From the NCBI RefSeq assembly GCF_000192795.1, contig NW_007360631.1, positions 1 to 64,000 on the forward strand: a stretch of 64,000 bases of DNA, given 5' to 3'. Shown piece by piece: positions 23,424 through 32,757 of the stretch. Position numbers and translations under genes: made by a program. Within the stretch, counting starts at the first letter, position 1. Each line of letters opens with the position of its first letter. Source of the stretch: Vavraia culicis subsp. floridensis (lineage: Eukaryota; Microsporidia; Pleistophoridae). The notes below the pieces were generated by a model. It was not told the origin of the DNA. It was given only the letters and a program-made list of their open reading frames with translations, and made no database searches.

Positions 23424-24276
23424 CTATATTATGCATCGACTTCTTAACTTATTTATAGTTTTGATTCTTCCAGAAAAATGAACGCTAGTCGATGATGAGA
23501 ACATACAAAATGTTCACAAAAATGTCAATTTGATTGTGATGTTATGTTCTGTTACATTGACCAAAAACTCACTTTTACATTCATTTCTTCGTATTTCATT
23601 CTTTTTCTGGTAAATCATCAAAATATACTGTGAATGCTATCATAATTTGTTACAATGTTGAGGACATCAAACAAAAGTTAAAAGTGCAGATATGTTATTT
23701 ATTTCATGCATTTTGATTAGACGTGATGGTGTTCATAAAAACAGCCAACTAAATAATAGAGGGGTTCAATAAATAAAAATAGAATGAAAATATTGTTTGT
23801 AAATGATGACTAAGTGCATCTCAGAAAGAATGAGTTGTACAACAACTTTAGACTCTTCATGCAGTACAAATACATGGAACAAAAATTTTTATTTTTCTCG
23901 AAGGGTCAAATGATTCATTTCACAGAACCGACTTCTGAACATTTGAATTGTCTTTCATTTATATGAAAAATGGCGGTGTGTCTTCGTTCGTTTGATCTCC
24001 TATTGCTACCCCTTTTGTTTGCCACGCGGTTTTCGTACAGAATGATAGCATGAATCAGGACTGATGAAGTGTGCGGAAATGAACAAACACGGTTTGAGAA
24101 AAACTTCGAAAATATCACGAGTGTCTGATCCTGATAGCTCGAACAGACATTTTGCTTGTACTGGGTATGATGTAGTTTAAATAACAGGTAATGCTTAACG
24201 AACCAGGTATGTATCAGAGTGCGTAGTTTGCTACCATGAATGCTTAGCCGGTTTTAGCCGACAACGATAATATTAG
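23424..24276. other. AT-rich intergenic region
   Basis: No gene recognised. Confidence 0.5.
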
Positions 24277-24279
24277 CCC
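24277..24279 (+). promoter_or_regulatory. CCC-type start-proximal signal
   Basis: CCC directly abutting the ATG at 24280. Confidence 0.45.
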
Positions 24280-24525
24280 ATGCAAAAAGATGAAAACGAA
24301 AATACGGAGATGTTGTTCAGCGATGATTACGGCAGTATGAAACGGAAATTAGAAAGAATTTACGATGGAAAGGAGCCGATCACAGATTTAGAGCACGTTA
24401 GTGGCTTGCTTAAGAAGCAAGGGGCATTAAACAAGCGAATAGACAAATTGATAAATGTTTCGAAGGCGTTTAGGGGAAAGGTGCACCTAAAAGAGGGAAG
24501 AATCTACGAAGTAAACTTGTTTTAA
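24280..24525 (+). CDS. small charged protein, 81 residues
   Basis: ATG-initiated with CCC directly before the start. The product is hydrophilic: an acidic Asn/Glu-rich N terminus, then a basic helical region (KRKLERIYDGKEPITDLEH, LNKRIDKLINVSKAF) that could form a short coiled coil. It ends KVHLKEGRIYEVNLF. No family recognised. The start signal and non-random composition make a real gene likely. Confidence 0.55.
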   Translation: MQKDENENTEMLFSDDYGSMKRKLERIYDGKEPITDLEHVSGLLKKQGALNKRIDKLINVSKAFRGKVHLKEGRIYEVNLF

Positions 24526-24740
24526 ACTGATATTGAAAGGTTTTTACGTCAATAGCCATGTTCTTGAACGCCGTTGCCGAACAAACATGGTACATAGCTG
24601 CAATATGTTTTGGTAAATTGAACGATAATGTTTAACAGATTTATTCACCTGGTATAAGCTCTTATTCTACCATAGAAGATCACAACTCTTGGATAGGTAT
24701 CACTTCAGAGTCACTTACTGCGCTACGCGTATCACATCAG

Positions 24741-24835
24741 GCCTGTGGCCACGGTCGCTTCCAGCAGACCAGAAAGGCGTATTCGCCCAGATGCTGCTGT
24801 GTGAGGGATAAATAAACGGTTTTGAGCGGAAAAGC
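24741..24835. repeat. dispersed repeat, copy B
   Basis: Second copy of the element at 9791-9880; both end with a run close to GATAAATAAA. It lies between two small genes and has no ORF of its own. Confidence 0.5.
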
Positions 24836-25011
24836 AAATAACGATGTAGGAAACAGAAGTGCCACAAGAAAGGTTCATTGTGCCGCTCTCAAAGATTTAC
24901 AGCACAGAAATCGCTTAAACAGCAGATTGATCGTGCTATCGCCAGCAATGCGAGTGTCCAAAGAAAAAATGAGCAGTTAATATATTTCAAAAGCGACGGA
25001 TCGTACAACTG

Positions 25012-25164
25012 CTAGATGAGTTTGTATGTGGCTGTGAGATGGTTATTAAACAGCTTTACAAAAATTGGATCACAAAACCAGGATGACTGTTTCTGCAAGA
25101 CTGGCACCGTGTCCTGGAGTAGAGGAATGTCAATTGAAGTATATTTGCTATTTATATCGGCCAT
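25012..25164 (-). CDS. possible 50-residue protein
   Basis: ATG-initiated from MADINSKYTS. The frame is open about 30 codons further upstream but without ATG. Mixed, protein-like composition; no family and no clear CCC or TATA signal. Confidence 0.3.
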   Translation of the reverse strand: MADINSKYTSIDIPLLQDTVPVLQKQSSWFCDPIFVKLFNNHLTATYKLI

Positions 25165-25350
25165 TTCATCAAATGTGCTGTAAGGAGCGATACTTCCAGC
25201 AAATTTAGTGGATTTAGTCACTTCCGTTATCGTAGTAAAGTGTGCTTAGCGTTAATTTGAATAGATCGTGTTAAAGAACGCACGCCCGTATCAAAAGTGA
25301 TGCTGGGCGCACATCTAAAAATTTAATGAGCAAGATCCAAGTGATTTATT

Positions 25351-26328
25351 TTAAATTCGAGAATAAAACAGGATATATGCGCCTGTGCTGCTGATATGAG
25401 ATTCGTTTAATTCAGTTACGTTCATATCATCAAAGCTGTGCCATAACGAATTTACCTTGGCATATGCAACATAATGCCCGTTCCTCAACGTACCGGAATG
25501 GCATACCATGCCGGTTAGATGGTACGTCTTCTTGTCTATCTGCATCTTCTCGCTGACAACAACATAACTGTCATTTTTGCGATCAACATCAATAAACCTG
25601 GATAGCTGCAGTATGAGCACCTCTGGATAAGCCGTAATCTGCCTCGTAACGCACACCTTCGCCCGTTTCTTGCAGCTTTCGCACTCAACCTCAGAGTTGT
25701 ACACCTCTTCCTTGAAATATTTGTCGACAGACTCCTGCATGCTCTCGGTCACGTCCAGAGTCAAATTCCTGAACTGATGCGTGTGCTCCGTCACTGCAAA
25801 GCAGCCCATGCATCGTAGCCGGTTTAACACCAGCCCAAAAAACGTTTTGACCATGATATTCGTCCTGCCAATCTTCCGCAACTGATGGACATTCACAATA
25901 GACATGTTGTCGAGCAATCCGAGCTCCTCCGTCAGCTTGCTGTAAAACAACAGCAGAAACTCCTGCGCATCCTGCTCATTCCCGTCCAAAATGCGTATTT
26001 CTGTTGCCAAACCGTCTATAAAAAACTGCGGATCCATAATTTTGCTGTCAATGTATTTTGTTATGAATCCCTGGAACTTTTTGCATATTTTCTGCTCCTT
26101 TGTGAACAAACCCGATTCGAAGTAGGTGACCACGGGATACGTGTACATCGTGCACTGCATCACAGAGTTAAAGAAGCAGTTATTTTTTGTGTTGACCAGC
26201 CTGCACGGCGCAGGTACGAGTCTGCGTTCCATCTGTACCATTTTGTTCAAGGATACCAAAAATTCAGAAATTAAAAAACTTTGGATATTTGAGGGGAGCA
26301 GGCCAAGGATACGACCGAGACATACCAT
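25351..26328 (-). CDS. USP-family ubiquitin C-terminal hydrolase
   Basis: A cysteine protease that removes ubiquitin from proteins or chains. Seen: Cys box NTKNNCFFNS (catalytic Cys about residue 51), the QDAQEF motif that follows it, a zinc-binding CxxC pair (RCMGC and CESCKK) in the fingers region, the LQLSRF motif, and a His box RNGHYVAYAK followed by W..FDD. About 300 residues is the bare catalytic domain, with no extra domains to tell which USP it is. The first ATG gives 325 residues. The first 29 are unlike a USP N terminus, and the ATG at 26241 (MVQMERR) is an equally good start. An AATAAA lies about 10 nt after the stop. Confidence 0.9.
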   Translation of the reverse strand: MVCLGRILGLLPSNIQSFLISEFLVSLNKMVQMERRLVPAPCRLVNTKNNCFFNSVMQCTMYTYPVVTYFESGLFTKEQKICKKFQGFITKYIDSKIMDPQFFIDGLATEIRILDGNEQDAQEFLLLFYSKLTEELGLLDNMSIVNVHQLRKIGRTNIMVKTFFGLVLNRLRCMGCFAVTEHTHQFRNLTLDVTESMQESVDKYFKEEVYNSEVECESCKKRAKVCVTRQITAYPEVLILQLSRFIDVDRKNDSYVVVSEKMQIDKKTYHLTGMVCHSGTLRNGHYVAYAKVNSLWHSFDDMNVTELNESHISSTGAYILFYSRI

Positions 26329-28165
26329 TCACCATGAGTTCAACGAACCATACTTAACTTGGATCTGATCAACGTGCTCTTCACCGTGGTGAAGCGCCTT
26401 AAATGTGTGTAACCAAGTAGCGATGGTATTTCCTTGTTCTTGTTGTTGAGCGTCTCTGCTTTTCGTATGTAACCATCTGTGTTTGGCACACAGGATCGGC
26501 TATGGCCACTATTCCATGGTTCAACATTACAAAAAACAATTTTTCTGTCTACGAAAAGCATTCAAATCCTGCAGATAACAGCAATTACACGTCAAACAAA
26601 TCCAGTTGATATTTGTACAAATTTATAATCTCATTATAGTACGATATAAAATGATGAAACCGTGTAACAAACATCGAATCTGCTCTATTCGTACTATGAA
26701 ATAACCATTTCTTGCCAAGGTTTCGTTTATTTATCTCCTCATATCATAGCATCCAAATAATCACACTTCCCGATCCACTGAGACTGATCATGACCACGGA
26801 CTTTGCTTCATGGAGAAAACTAGTGCTCCATTCCGTATAGCTCCTACGCATGTACCATCACCACAACAGAAAGGTATGCTGCAACGGTGACCTTAACGCG
26901 CAAGCTATGAATTACTTGACATTCTCCCACCGAGACCTTCAAAAGAATTCTTCGCCTCGGATCTGCAAATGAGTATAATTTCATGCAACCAAACATTCAG
27001 CCGAGGAAATGTGTTTGATATTTAACCCATCATAGGAACTTCTTGAAGAGATGCCACACGGTTTACCTCTCACCCTTCTCATAGAATGGACATTTTCTCC
27101 CGCATATCGAACGATAGCACCGTATTCAGCCAGGAACCAGACGTGCATAAGTGTTGATACGCATTTTAATTCACGTAACACGTCAGTTGCCGGATTAACA
27201 ACAACAATTTTCCAAAATAGCAGGGATCGTAGGTATAAAGAGGCAATTCAAATGCTGATTGGTCAGTTCTCTGAAATAAATTGCTCAACCCAGCGCAAAA
27301 CTTTACCATTCTTGTTCCACATTTCTATGCCAAATACGTTGTTAAGGATTTTTGTTCAACTCTTTTTTCTGGGACACTCTCAGTTGTTCGTTACAAAAAA
27401 TATTCAAAAGACATGATTATTGGATGTAAATCAATTTACCAAAGATTCAAAACAAGGGACAAATGTAATATGATAATTTTTAAAAGGAAAGTATTTAGTG
27501 TGCATTCAAACTTTATTCCGTTTTTAAATAGAAATAGCGCAGCTAATGACTTGTTAAAATTTTTTATCACGCCTCTATCGGTGCACAACAGCCGCTCTAG
27601 ACTTGAACGTTTCACGTTGAATGGCAAAAATCGCCTCCCTGAGAAGTGTGTGACCAACACGATATGGTTAAAGAGGACAGTGTGCTGTGGTTGTATTTTT
27701 CTTCGCTAAAAGCATGGTCATAGTCAAATTACGACTACTTTTTATCGGTGTCACTGCTACGCACCGGCACTCCCCTTGTAACCTGTGGGAACAATGAAGC
27801 GTACAGATTAACCAATTTATCAAGTACAACCGATAGATCGATGTGCCAGATTGCCTTGCATTTTGATGCCAGAAATGGAAAGAGTTTTGAGTTGCCCACA
27901 GCATGAGTCGACTGGTGAAGAGCACAACCTGTCATGAGTCAAAAATAATGGTGATATTGGCAAAGTGTTGTGCTATCAAAGCAGAAGAATGAAAAGGGAA
28001 AGATCCACAGCTAAAAAATAAGTTAAACGTTGAAGTTATTGCAGTATAGTGAGTGTGTTTGTGCCACTATCACTAAACGAGCGTATAAAGCGCAGTTTTT
28101 TCGAACGAGTTTATCTACACATTTCCTCTTCCAGTACTCTCAAGCATCACATTATCCGTGCCTCG
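26329..28165. other. AT-rich intergenic region
   Basis: Nothing supported. A 142-codon plus-strand frame at 27281-27709 opens at a TTG and has the composition of translated AT-rich DNA. A stretch around 26790-26880 weakly resembles the dispersed repeat. Confidence 0.45.
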
Positions 28166-29752
28166 TTACAAACTTGAAGCGGGTCTATCCGGTAAATCGT
28201 CAACGAGAGTAGATGCACCATTGGTAGTGTCTGCATCAGGAGTTTCAGGCCTCCCTGGCATTCCTGGGGTACCATCGGACCCTACATTCGTATGAGCAAG
28301 TAATGAATCGTTCGCTCCGTTGCTGGTTGTTCCATGGACCACCGGCTGATCTGTAACACTACTCATCCTTATATCATCTGTGCTAGTGCCCACATTCACA
28401 TGTGTGATTGCATCTTCACCGGATAGAGAGGCAGGCCCTAGGTTCTCAGCACTATGATTGCCATCTGTGCTAGTGTCCCCACTCACATGTGTGATTGCGT
28501 CTTCACCGGATAGAGAGGCAGGCCCTAGGTTCTCAGCACTATGATTGCCATCGGTACGAACAATATTTGTACTATGATACGCACTGTCAGTACTTGATCC
28601 ACTTTGATTACTACCAGTTATCAGTCTGTCAGACCATTTCAATGATTTCTTTTTCAGCACTGTTCCCTTATTATCTGCTAATTGAGTTCTCGATGTATCA
28701 TTCTGTTCCATTCCTGAGTTAAAACACCTTTTTGGGGAATCAGCTAATCCCAACACGACAGGGCGGTCGATTTTCGGTGCGTTATTACTCTGAGTTATTG
28801 GCCGCAAACAACCGCTTTTCGTTTCATTTGTTTCATTTTTTGCATCTTTGCTCGCAGCATTTTTTTTTCCATTTTTGTTATCGATGACCCTATTGTTTCG
28901 ATCGAACAATTCAGCTTTTCCCAGCAGACGTACCCATATGACTTTCCCACTCTCTGGACCAGCTTCCAAAAGAACTCCAAGTTTTGCCATTTTGTATCCC
29001 TGCTCCTTGATTATTAACTCCTCCGGTTTCCAATTATCGATAAGAATTAAGAGTGTTCTTTTGAGGCATTCTAACCACATGTCAACCACTTCCAACCGCA
29101 TTTCAGGCTGTTTGTCATTATAATAGGAATAACGGTACATGGGTCGTTTTCCATTTTTATACATTTGTCTTGTGCGATATGACAATGTTTCTTGGACTTT
29201 CTCCAACATTTTTTTCAAAACTAACACTCCTTCACTTCGTAAAAAACTGTCAGCCGACATTGCCCTACTTAGCAGGCTCTCCAGTTCTTCCGCTTTGTAC
29301 CTTACAAAGAAATCATCTTGAGAAAGCTCAAATATTTTATCCGTGGTATGACCCAACAATTTACTATACATTCTTTTAGCGATGTACACGTAGACCCTGG
29401 TGTCGATTACACCATCATCCAAGTTCTTCTGTACATCTTGAAGGAACGAAACTAAGCCTCTGTCGGCTTTCACATCATATTGCCCTTGAACCGTCGATTT
29501 GACAATTTCTACTATAAAATTATCACAAATCATAGCTTTCTGTTCATTTCCTTGCACATGCATTATATCCGGTGCGTACGAGGCCTCGAAAAGATTTTGT
29601 ATGTTTTGGTCACTCTCGTAGCAGTGATCATAATCGCTTAGACAATCGTCAGATACCTCATCCAGAAATAAACTATCTTCAAATTCAATCCAATCCGATA
29701 TACCGCAACTTGCACTGACCATTACAACAAGACACAATGTATAAAATAGCAT
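28166..29752 (-). CDS. secreted protein with C-terminal 29-residue repeats
   Basis: A 528-residue protein, unknown family. Residues 1-16 form a signal peptide (MLFYTLCLVVMVSASC). Residues 17-290 form a globular, acidic, helical region. After that comes a Ser/Thr/Asn/Gly-rich low-complexity region with several potential N-glycosylation sites and two near-identical 29-residue repeats (TDGNHSAENLGPASL...), ending in a Pro/Asp/Thr-rich tail. No C-terminal membrane segment or CaaX. Likely secreted or spore-surface, by inference. The start is fixed by the signal peptide and a TATAAAAG 27 nt upstream. Confidence 0.8.
   Translation of the reverse strand: MLFYTLCLVVMVSASCGISDWIEFEDSLFLDEVSDDCLSDYDHCYESDQNIQNLFEASYAPDIMHVQGNEQKAMICDNFIVEIVKSTVQGQYDVKADRGLVSFLQDVQKNLDDGVIDTRVYVYIAKRMYSKLLGHTTDKIFELSQDDFFVRYKAEELESLLSRAMSADSFLRSEGVLVLKKMLEKVQETLSYRTRQMYKNGKRPMYRYSYYNDKQPEMRLEVVDMWLECLKRTLLILIDNWKPEELIIKEQGYKMAKLGVLLEAGPESGKVIWVRLLGKAELFDRNNRVIDNKNGKKNAASKDAKNETNETKSGCLRPITQSNNAPKIDRPVVLGLADSPKRCFNSGMEQNDTSRTQLADNKGTVLKKKSLKWSDRLITGSNQSGSSTDSAYHSTNIVRTDGNHSAENLGPASLSGEDAITHVSGDTSTDGNHSAENLGPASLSGEDAITHVNVGTSTDDIRMSSVTDQPVVHGTTSNGANDSLLAHTNVGSDGTPGMPGRPETPDADTTNGASTLVDDLPDRPASSL
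28376..28549 (-). repeat. 87-nt coding tandem repeat, two copies
   Basis: Units 28376-28462 and 28463-28549 differ at only a few bases and encode 29 residues each. Confidence 0.9.
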
Positions 29753-29771
29753 GAACTTATCCGCTCCTCTT

Positions 29772-29779
29772 CTTTTATA
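29772..29779 (-). promoter_or_regulatory. TATA box of the secreted protein gene
   Basis: TATAAAAG on the minus strand; first T at 29779, 27 nt before the ATG at 29752. Confidence 0.6.
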
Positions 29780-30686
29780 GTTTTTCGATGATAAATTGCC
29801 GTCTTTCTGCCAAATATGACATCCTGTCCATCGCTATGGAATTAATTACGGCCTATTACATCACAATGTCAAGTTTTGATCAGCAATTACAACATTTAAT
29901 TGCTTTTATCACATTTTTGTGTCGTTTGTTTTAATAAACCATTTCTTTGTCGGGTATTTCCGCGAACATCTTGATGGCGTGCAGCTGCAACGCTTCACAG
30001 TCTATAATCTGTGATGTTTTGTAGCAACATTTCAATATTTTTACTTTTGTCTGGAGCGTTTACTCACCGCTTTATTTTTACGTTCTAATCCGATCCTTTC
30101 CATTGCCAAGGAATTGTAAAAATTGAGAGAATTCTCTATCTTTGACAGACCAGTTTTTAATGAGAAAGACATTCCGGTACATTCATATTGTGTAATACGT
30201 AAATTTATTATTGTAGAAGACCTTTTCTTGTCAATTTGTCAACGCCGGTTCATTAAATTGAATTTTAATATTCTTCCGTATTAATACGACTTATCTGACA
30301 GTCCATACACATTCTACAACCAAATTGAATTAATCACGTTTTAAATATCATTGGAGTACCGATCGTGCATTTATAATAGCATGTCACGATAAATTTAACA
30401 TCTTCTCATTTCTTCATTTATGTTCTGTACTATGGATCATATATCAGCGGGTGTACTTGCATTCGTACCAAAATACCAATACGTGATCCCCATCTCTACC
30501 AATCCAAAGTATTAATCAAGCTTAATAAATGTCTTAATGTCAACTTTGCAATCTCTGATACGTATGATCTGATCATTGGCAATAGTTAAATGCTTTTTTG
30601 TTCTGTTGCACACAGAATCGGTCGTTTATCTTACCAGCACCTAAAAAATGCTTTTTTGTTCTGTTAGGACTAACCGCAGCCGCTAG
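29780..30686. other. AT-rich intergenic region
   Basis: No gene recognised. A 17-nt or longer direct repeat (ATGCTTTTTTGTTCTGTT) occurs at about 30590 and 30649. Confidence 0.45.
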
Positions 30687-31079
30687 TTACCAAGGTATGT
30701 TCATTTGTCCTTTCATATCACAATACTTAAACGAACATACTCTCTGGTCCAGAAAGACTGCGGTATATTTGCACAAAATTACGGATTTATACCGCGTAGA
30801 TACAACAGATTGCTTTCGTACGTAAATTTATTGAAGTATGAGGCTTGTCTTGCGTGTAGACGCAGGTTAAATGAAGATGAACTGGAGGCTTATGAAGTAT
30901 TGAATAAGGTACCATGTCAGAGTATCAAATATGCGATATATACCAGGGACGAAGCCATACCCGTTGCGCAACAATTCTCTTATTTACGCACAGCATACGA
31001 GGAATCGGTCACGAACAATAGATCGATAGCTGCGCCCGTGCCTAAAAGACTGGAAAATACGCTCGCCTGCGTGAGATGA
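30687..31079 (+). pseudogene. ATG-less ORF, possible gene fragment
   Basis: Open frame of about 130 codons following an in-frame TAG. The last 90 or so codons look coding (balanced charge, ACLACRRRLNEDELEAYE, RDEAIPVAQQF) but there is no ATG in frame. It may be the 3' part of a broken gene or a gene whose start lies in another frame. No family recognised. Confidence 0.3.
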
Positions 31080-31213
31080 TACGTATTAAATGATAAATAA
31101 GTAAATTATAGAAAAAGTTGGCAGGATCGGCACAAAAAACGTATGAAGCCCTGAAGTGGTACCAAGGCGGCAGACTGTTTTCAAACACGCTGAAGAATTA
31201 TCTAACATCATTT

Positions 31214-32215
31214 TTAATGGCAAGGCGTATTTCCACGCGATCCGATGGTGCCAAAGTAGTAATTGATAGCAGCTGTAAAGTTGCAGCGTGATCTACCACT
31301 CTCTCGGCCCCTGTGCTTCATTTCCAGGATATCAAAGTACGTCCCAAAGCTCCAGTCAATGCAGTTCTGTCTTATGTCCACGCACAGTTTGATAATTACC
31401 ATCTTGACCACGAGCACGGAGTTGCGGTCGTGCCTGAAGCATCGGCTATGGAACATCTTGATCAGCTTGGACACCCCTCGATGGCATCCCGAGCTTGACC
31501 CATGTCCCTTTCGCACGTTTGTTAGCATTTTACATATGTACTTGAACAATATTAGATCGATTTCGATGGGGCAGTTCAAGAAGGTCTCTGGCTTTAAAAT
31601 GAACAGGGGAATGCATACGGGATTTGCAACGATGAAGTTCACAGAGCTCTGCACGGTAAAGGTTGTATTATCGCCACATATTCTGAGAGATAGCGAGCCA
31701 ACACATGCTTTGGACTCATTGATGCACCTCGCCATTTGTATTGCGAATGGGCAATTGTACAGAACAAGGTTGCAGTACGCGATGCGGTACATCGCCAACG
31801 GATCTTGCATCTCCCATGCTTGTTCGTATTCCCTGAAATCCTTGTATATGAACTGACGGAGATTATCGAACGCCTTCAACAGAACCTCACACTCCCTGTC
31901 CGTGAGATCCCTGCATCCCACTTCGCACACCAACGGTGTTATGCACTTCTCAAGGATGTGCCGGCCGTGTGCAACGTGTCTCTCCTTGTCTCGGCACGAT
32001 CTGTGGCAATCCGAGCCGAAATCGGACGATTCACAGTTGAAATCGAACAACCCGCCATCATGCTCTCTTCCGCGGTGGTGGCGCCTTCTCTCGGACCCGC
32101 ACTCGCTAATGCATTCGGCTTCAAGAACGCCCACACCACTGCAGGAATCACGTGCCATAACACCTTGCAATGCACATGCCAGAATTGTAGTAGAAAGAAC
32201 AATCAGATTTTGCAT
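31214..32215 (-). CDS. secreted Cys-rich protein
   Basis: A 333-residue protein with a signal peptide (about 1-21, IVLSTTILACALQGVMA) and about 25 cysteines spread over the whole mature chain, often as CxxxC pairs. An Arg/His-rich patch (RRRHHRGRE) lies near the N terminus, and there is an NESK/NNTT-type sequon region. There is no membrane segment after the signal. The density of cysteines suggests a disulfide-rich extracellular domain, as in spore wall or polar tube proteins; the role is inference. Architecture (basic patch then Cys-rich helical domain with a C-P-x-E motif) resembles the N-terminal domain of the 20664-22501 protein. TATAAAAG lies exactly 27 nt upstream of the ATG. Confidence 0.8.
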   Translation of the reverse strand: MQNLIVLSTTILACALQGVMARDSCSGVGVLEAECISECGSERRRHHRGREHDGGLFDFNCESSDFGSDCHRSCRDKERHVAHGRHILEKCITPLVCEVGCRDLTDRECEVLLKAFDNLRQFIYKDFREYEQAWEMQDPLAMYRIAYCNLVLYNCPFAIQMARCINESKACVGSLSLRICGDNTTFTVQSSVNFIVANPVCIPLFILKPETFLNCPIEIDLILFKYICKMLTNVRKGHGSSSGCHRGVSKLIKMFHSRCFRHDRNSVLVVKMVIIKLCVDIRQNCIDWSFGTYFDILEMKHRGRESGRSRCNFTAAINYYFGTIGSRGNTPCH

Positions 32216-32234
32216 ACGTGCACGGATCTGTTCC

Positions 32235-32242
32235 CTTTTATA
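32235..32242 (-). promoter_or_regulatory. TATA box of the Cys-rich protein gene
   Basis: TATAAAAG followed by GG on the minus strand; first T at 32242, 27 nt before the ATG at 32215. Confidence 0.6.
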
Positions 32243-32757
32243 CTTTCGTGCTGATTAATTGCAATCTTTTAATGAACGTCCAATTTATCAAAGACCCAAA
32301 ATGATGAATTGCGAGAATTTATCATTGAAATGAAGGCGGTAAGGAAAATTAACTGTCGTTGAGAACGCATGCACGGCTCAGCCGTGCATACCACGTCAGA
32401 CCCGTCGAATAGACCATCAAGATACTAATTAAGTGATTTATGAGGAGGTAATTAAAACATGGGCATCAAATGATGTATAACAATAAATTTACCTACTACT
32501 TCGGTTACACGGAGGTGATGCGCTCACCAAATTAACGTATTCATTGAAGAACGGTGTGGCATTAGCAGGTACGCGTGCAATGAGGCTGTTCTACCCGAAA
32601 CGGGGACGATAACCATTTTATGGCCTTAAGGCACGAGGACATGCTGGATAAAACCGCAAAACATTCGCTTCACGCGCATTCCGCTCAGCAGCTGCCACAT
32701 CACACGCTTTGTTTTCAACACGAATCTGACAAGCAATTTAATTACGCCTCGATGATC
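32243..32757. other. intergenic region
   Basis: No gene recognised. Confidence 0.5.

Noticed and set aside
27281..27709. 142-codon plus-strand frame
   Set aside because: Opens at TTG, composition of AT-rich non-coding DNA, no upstream signal.
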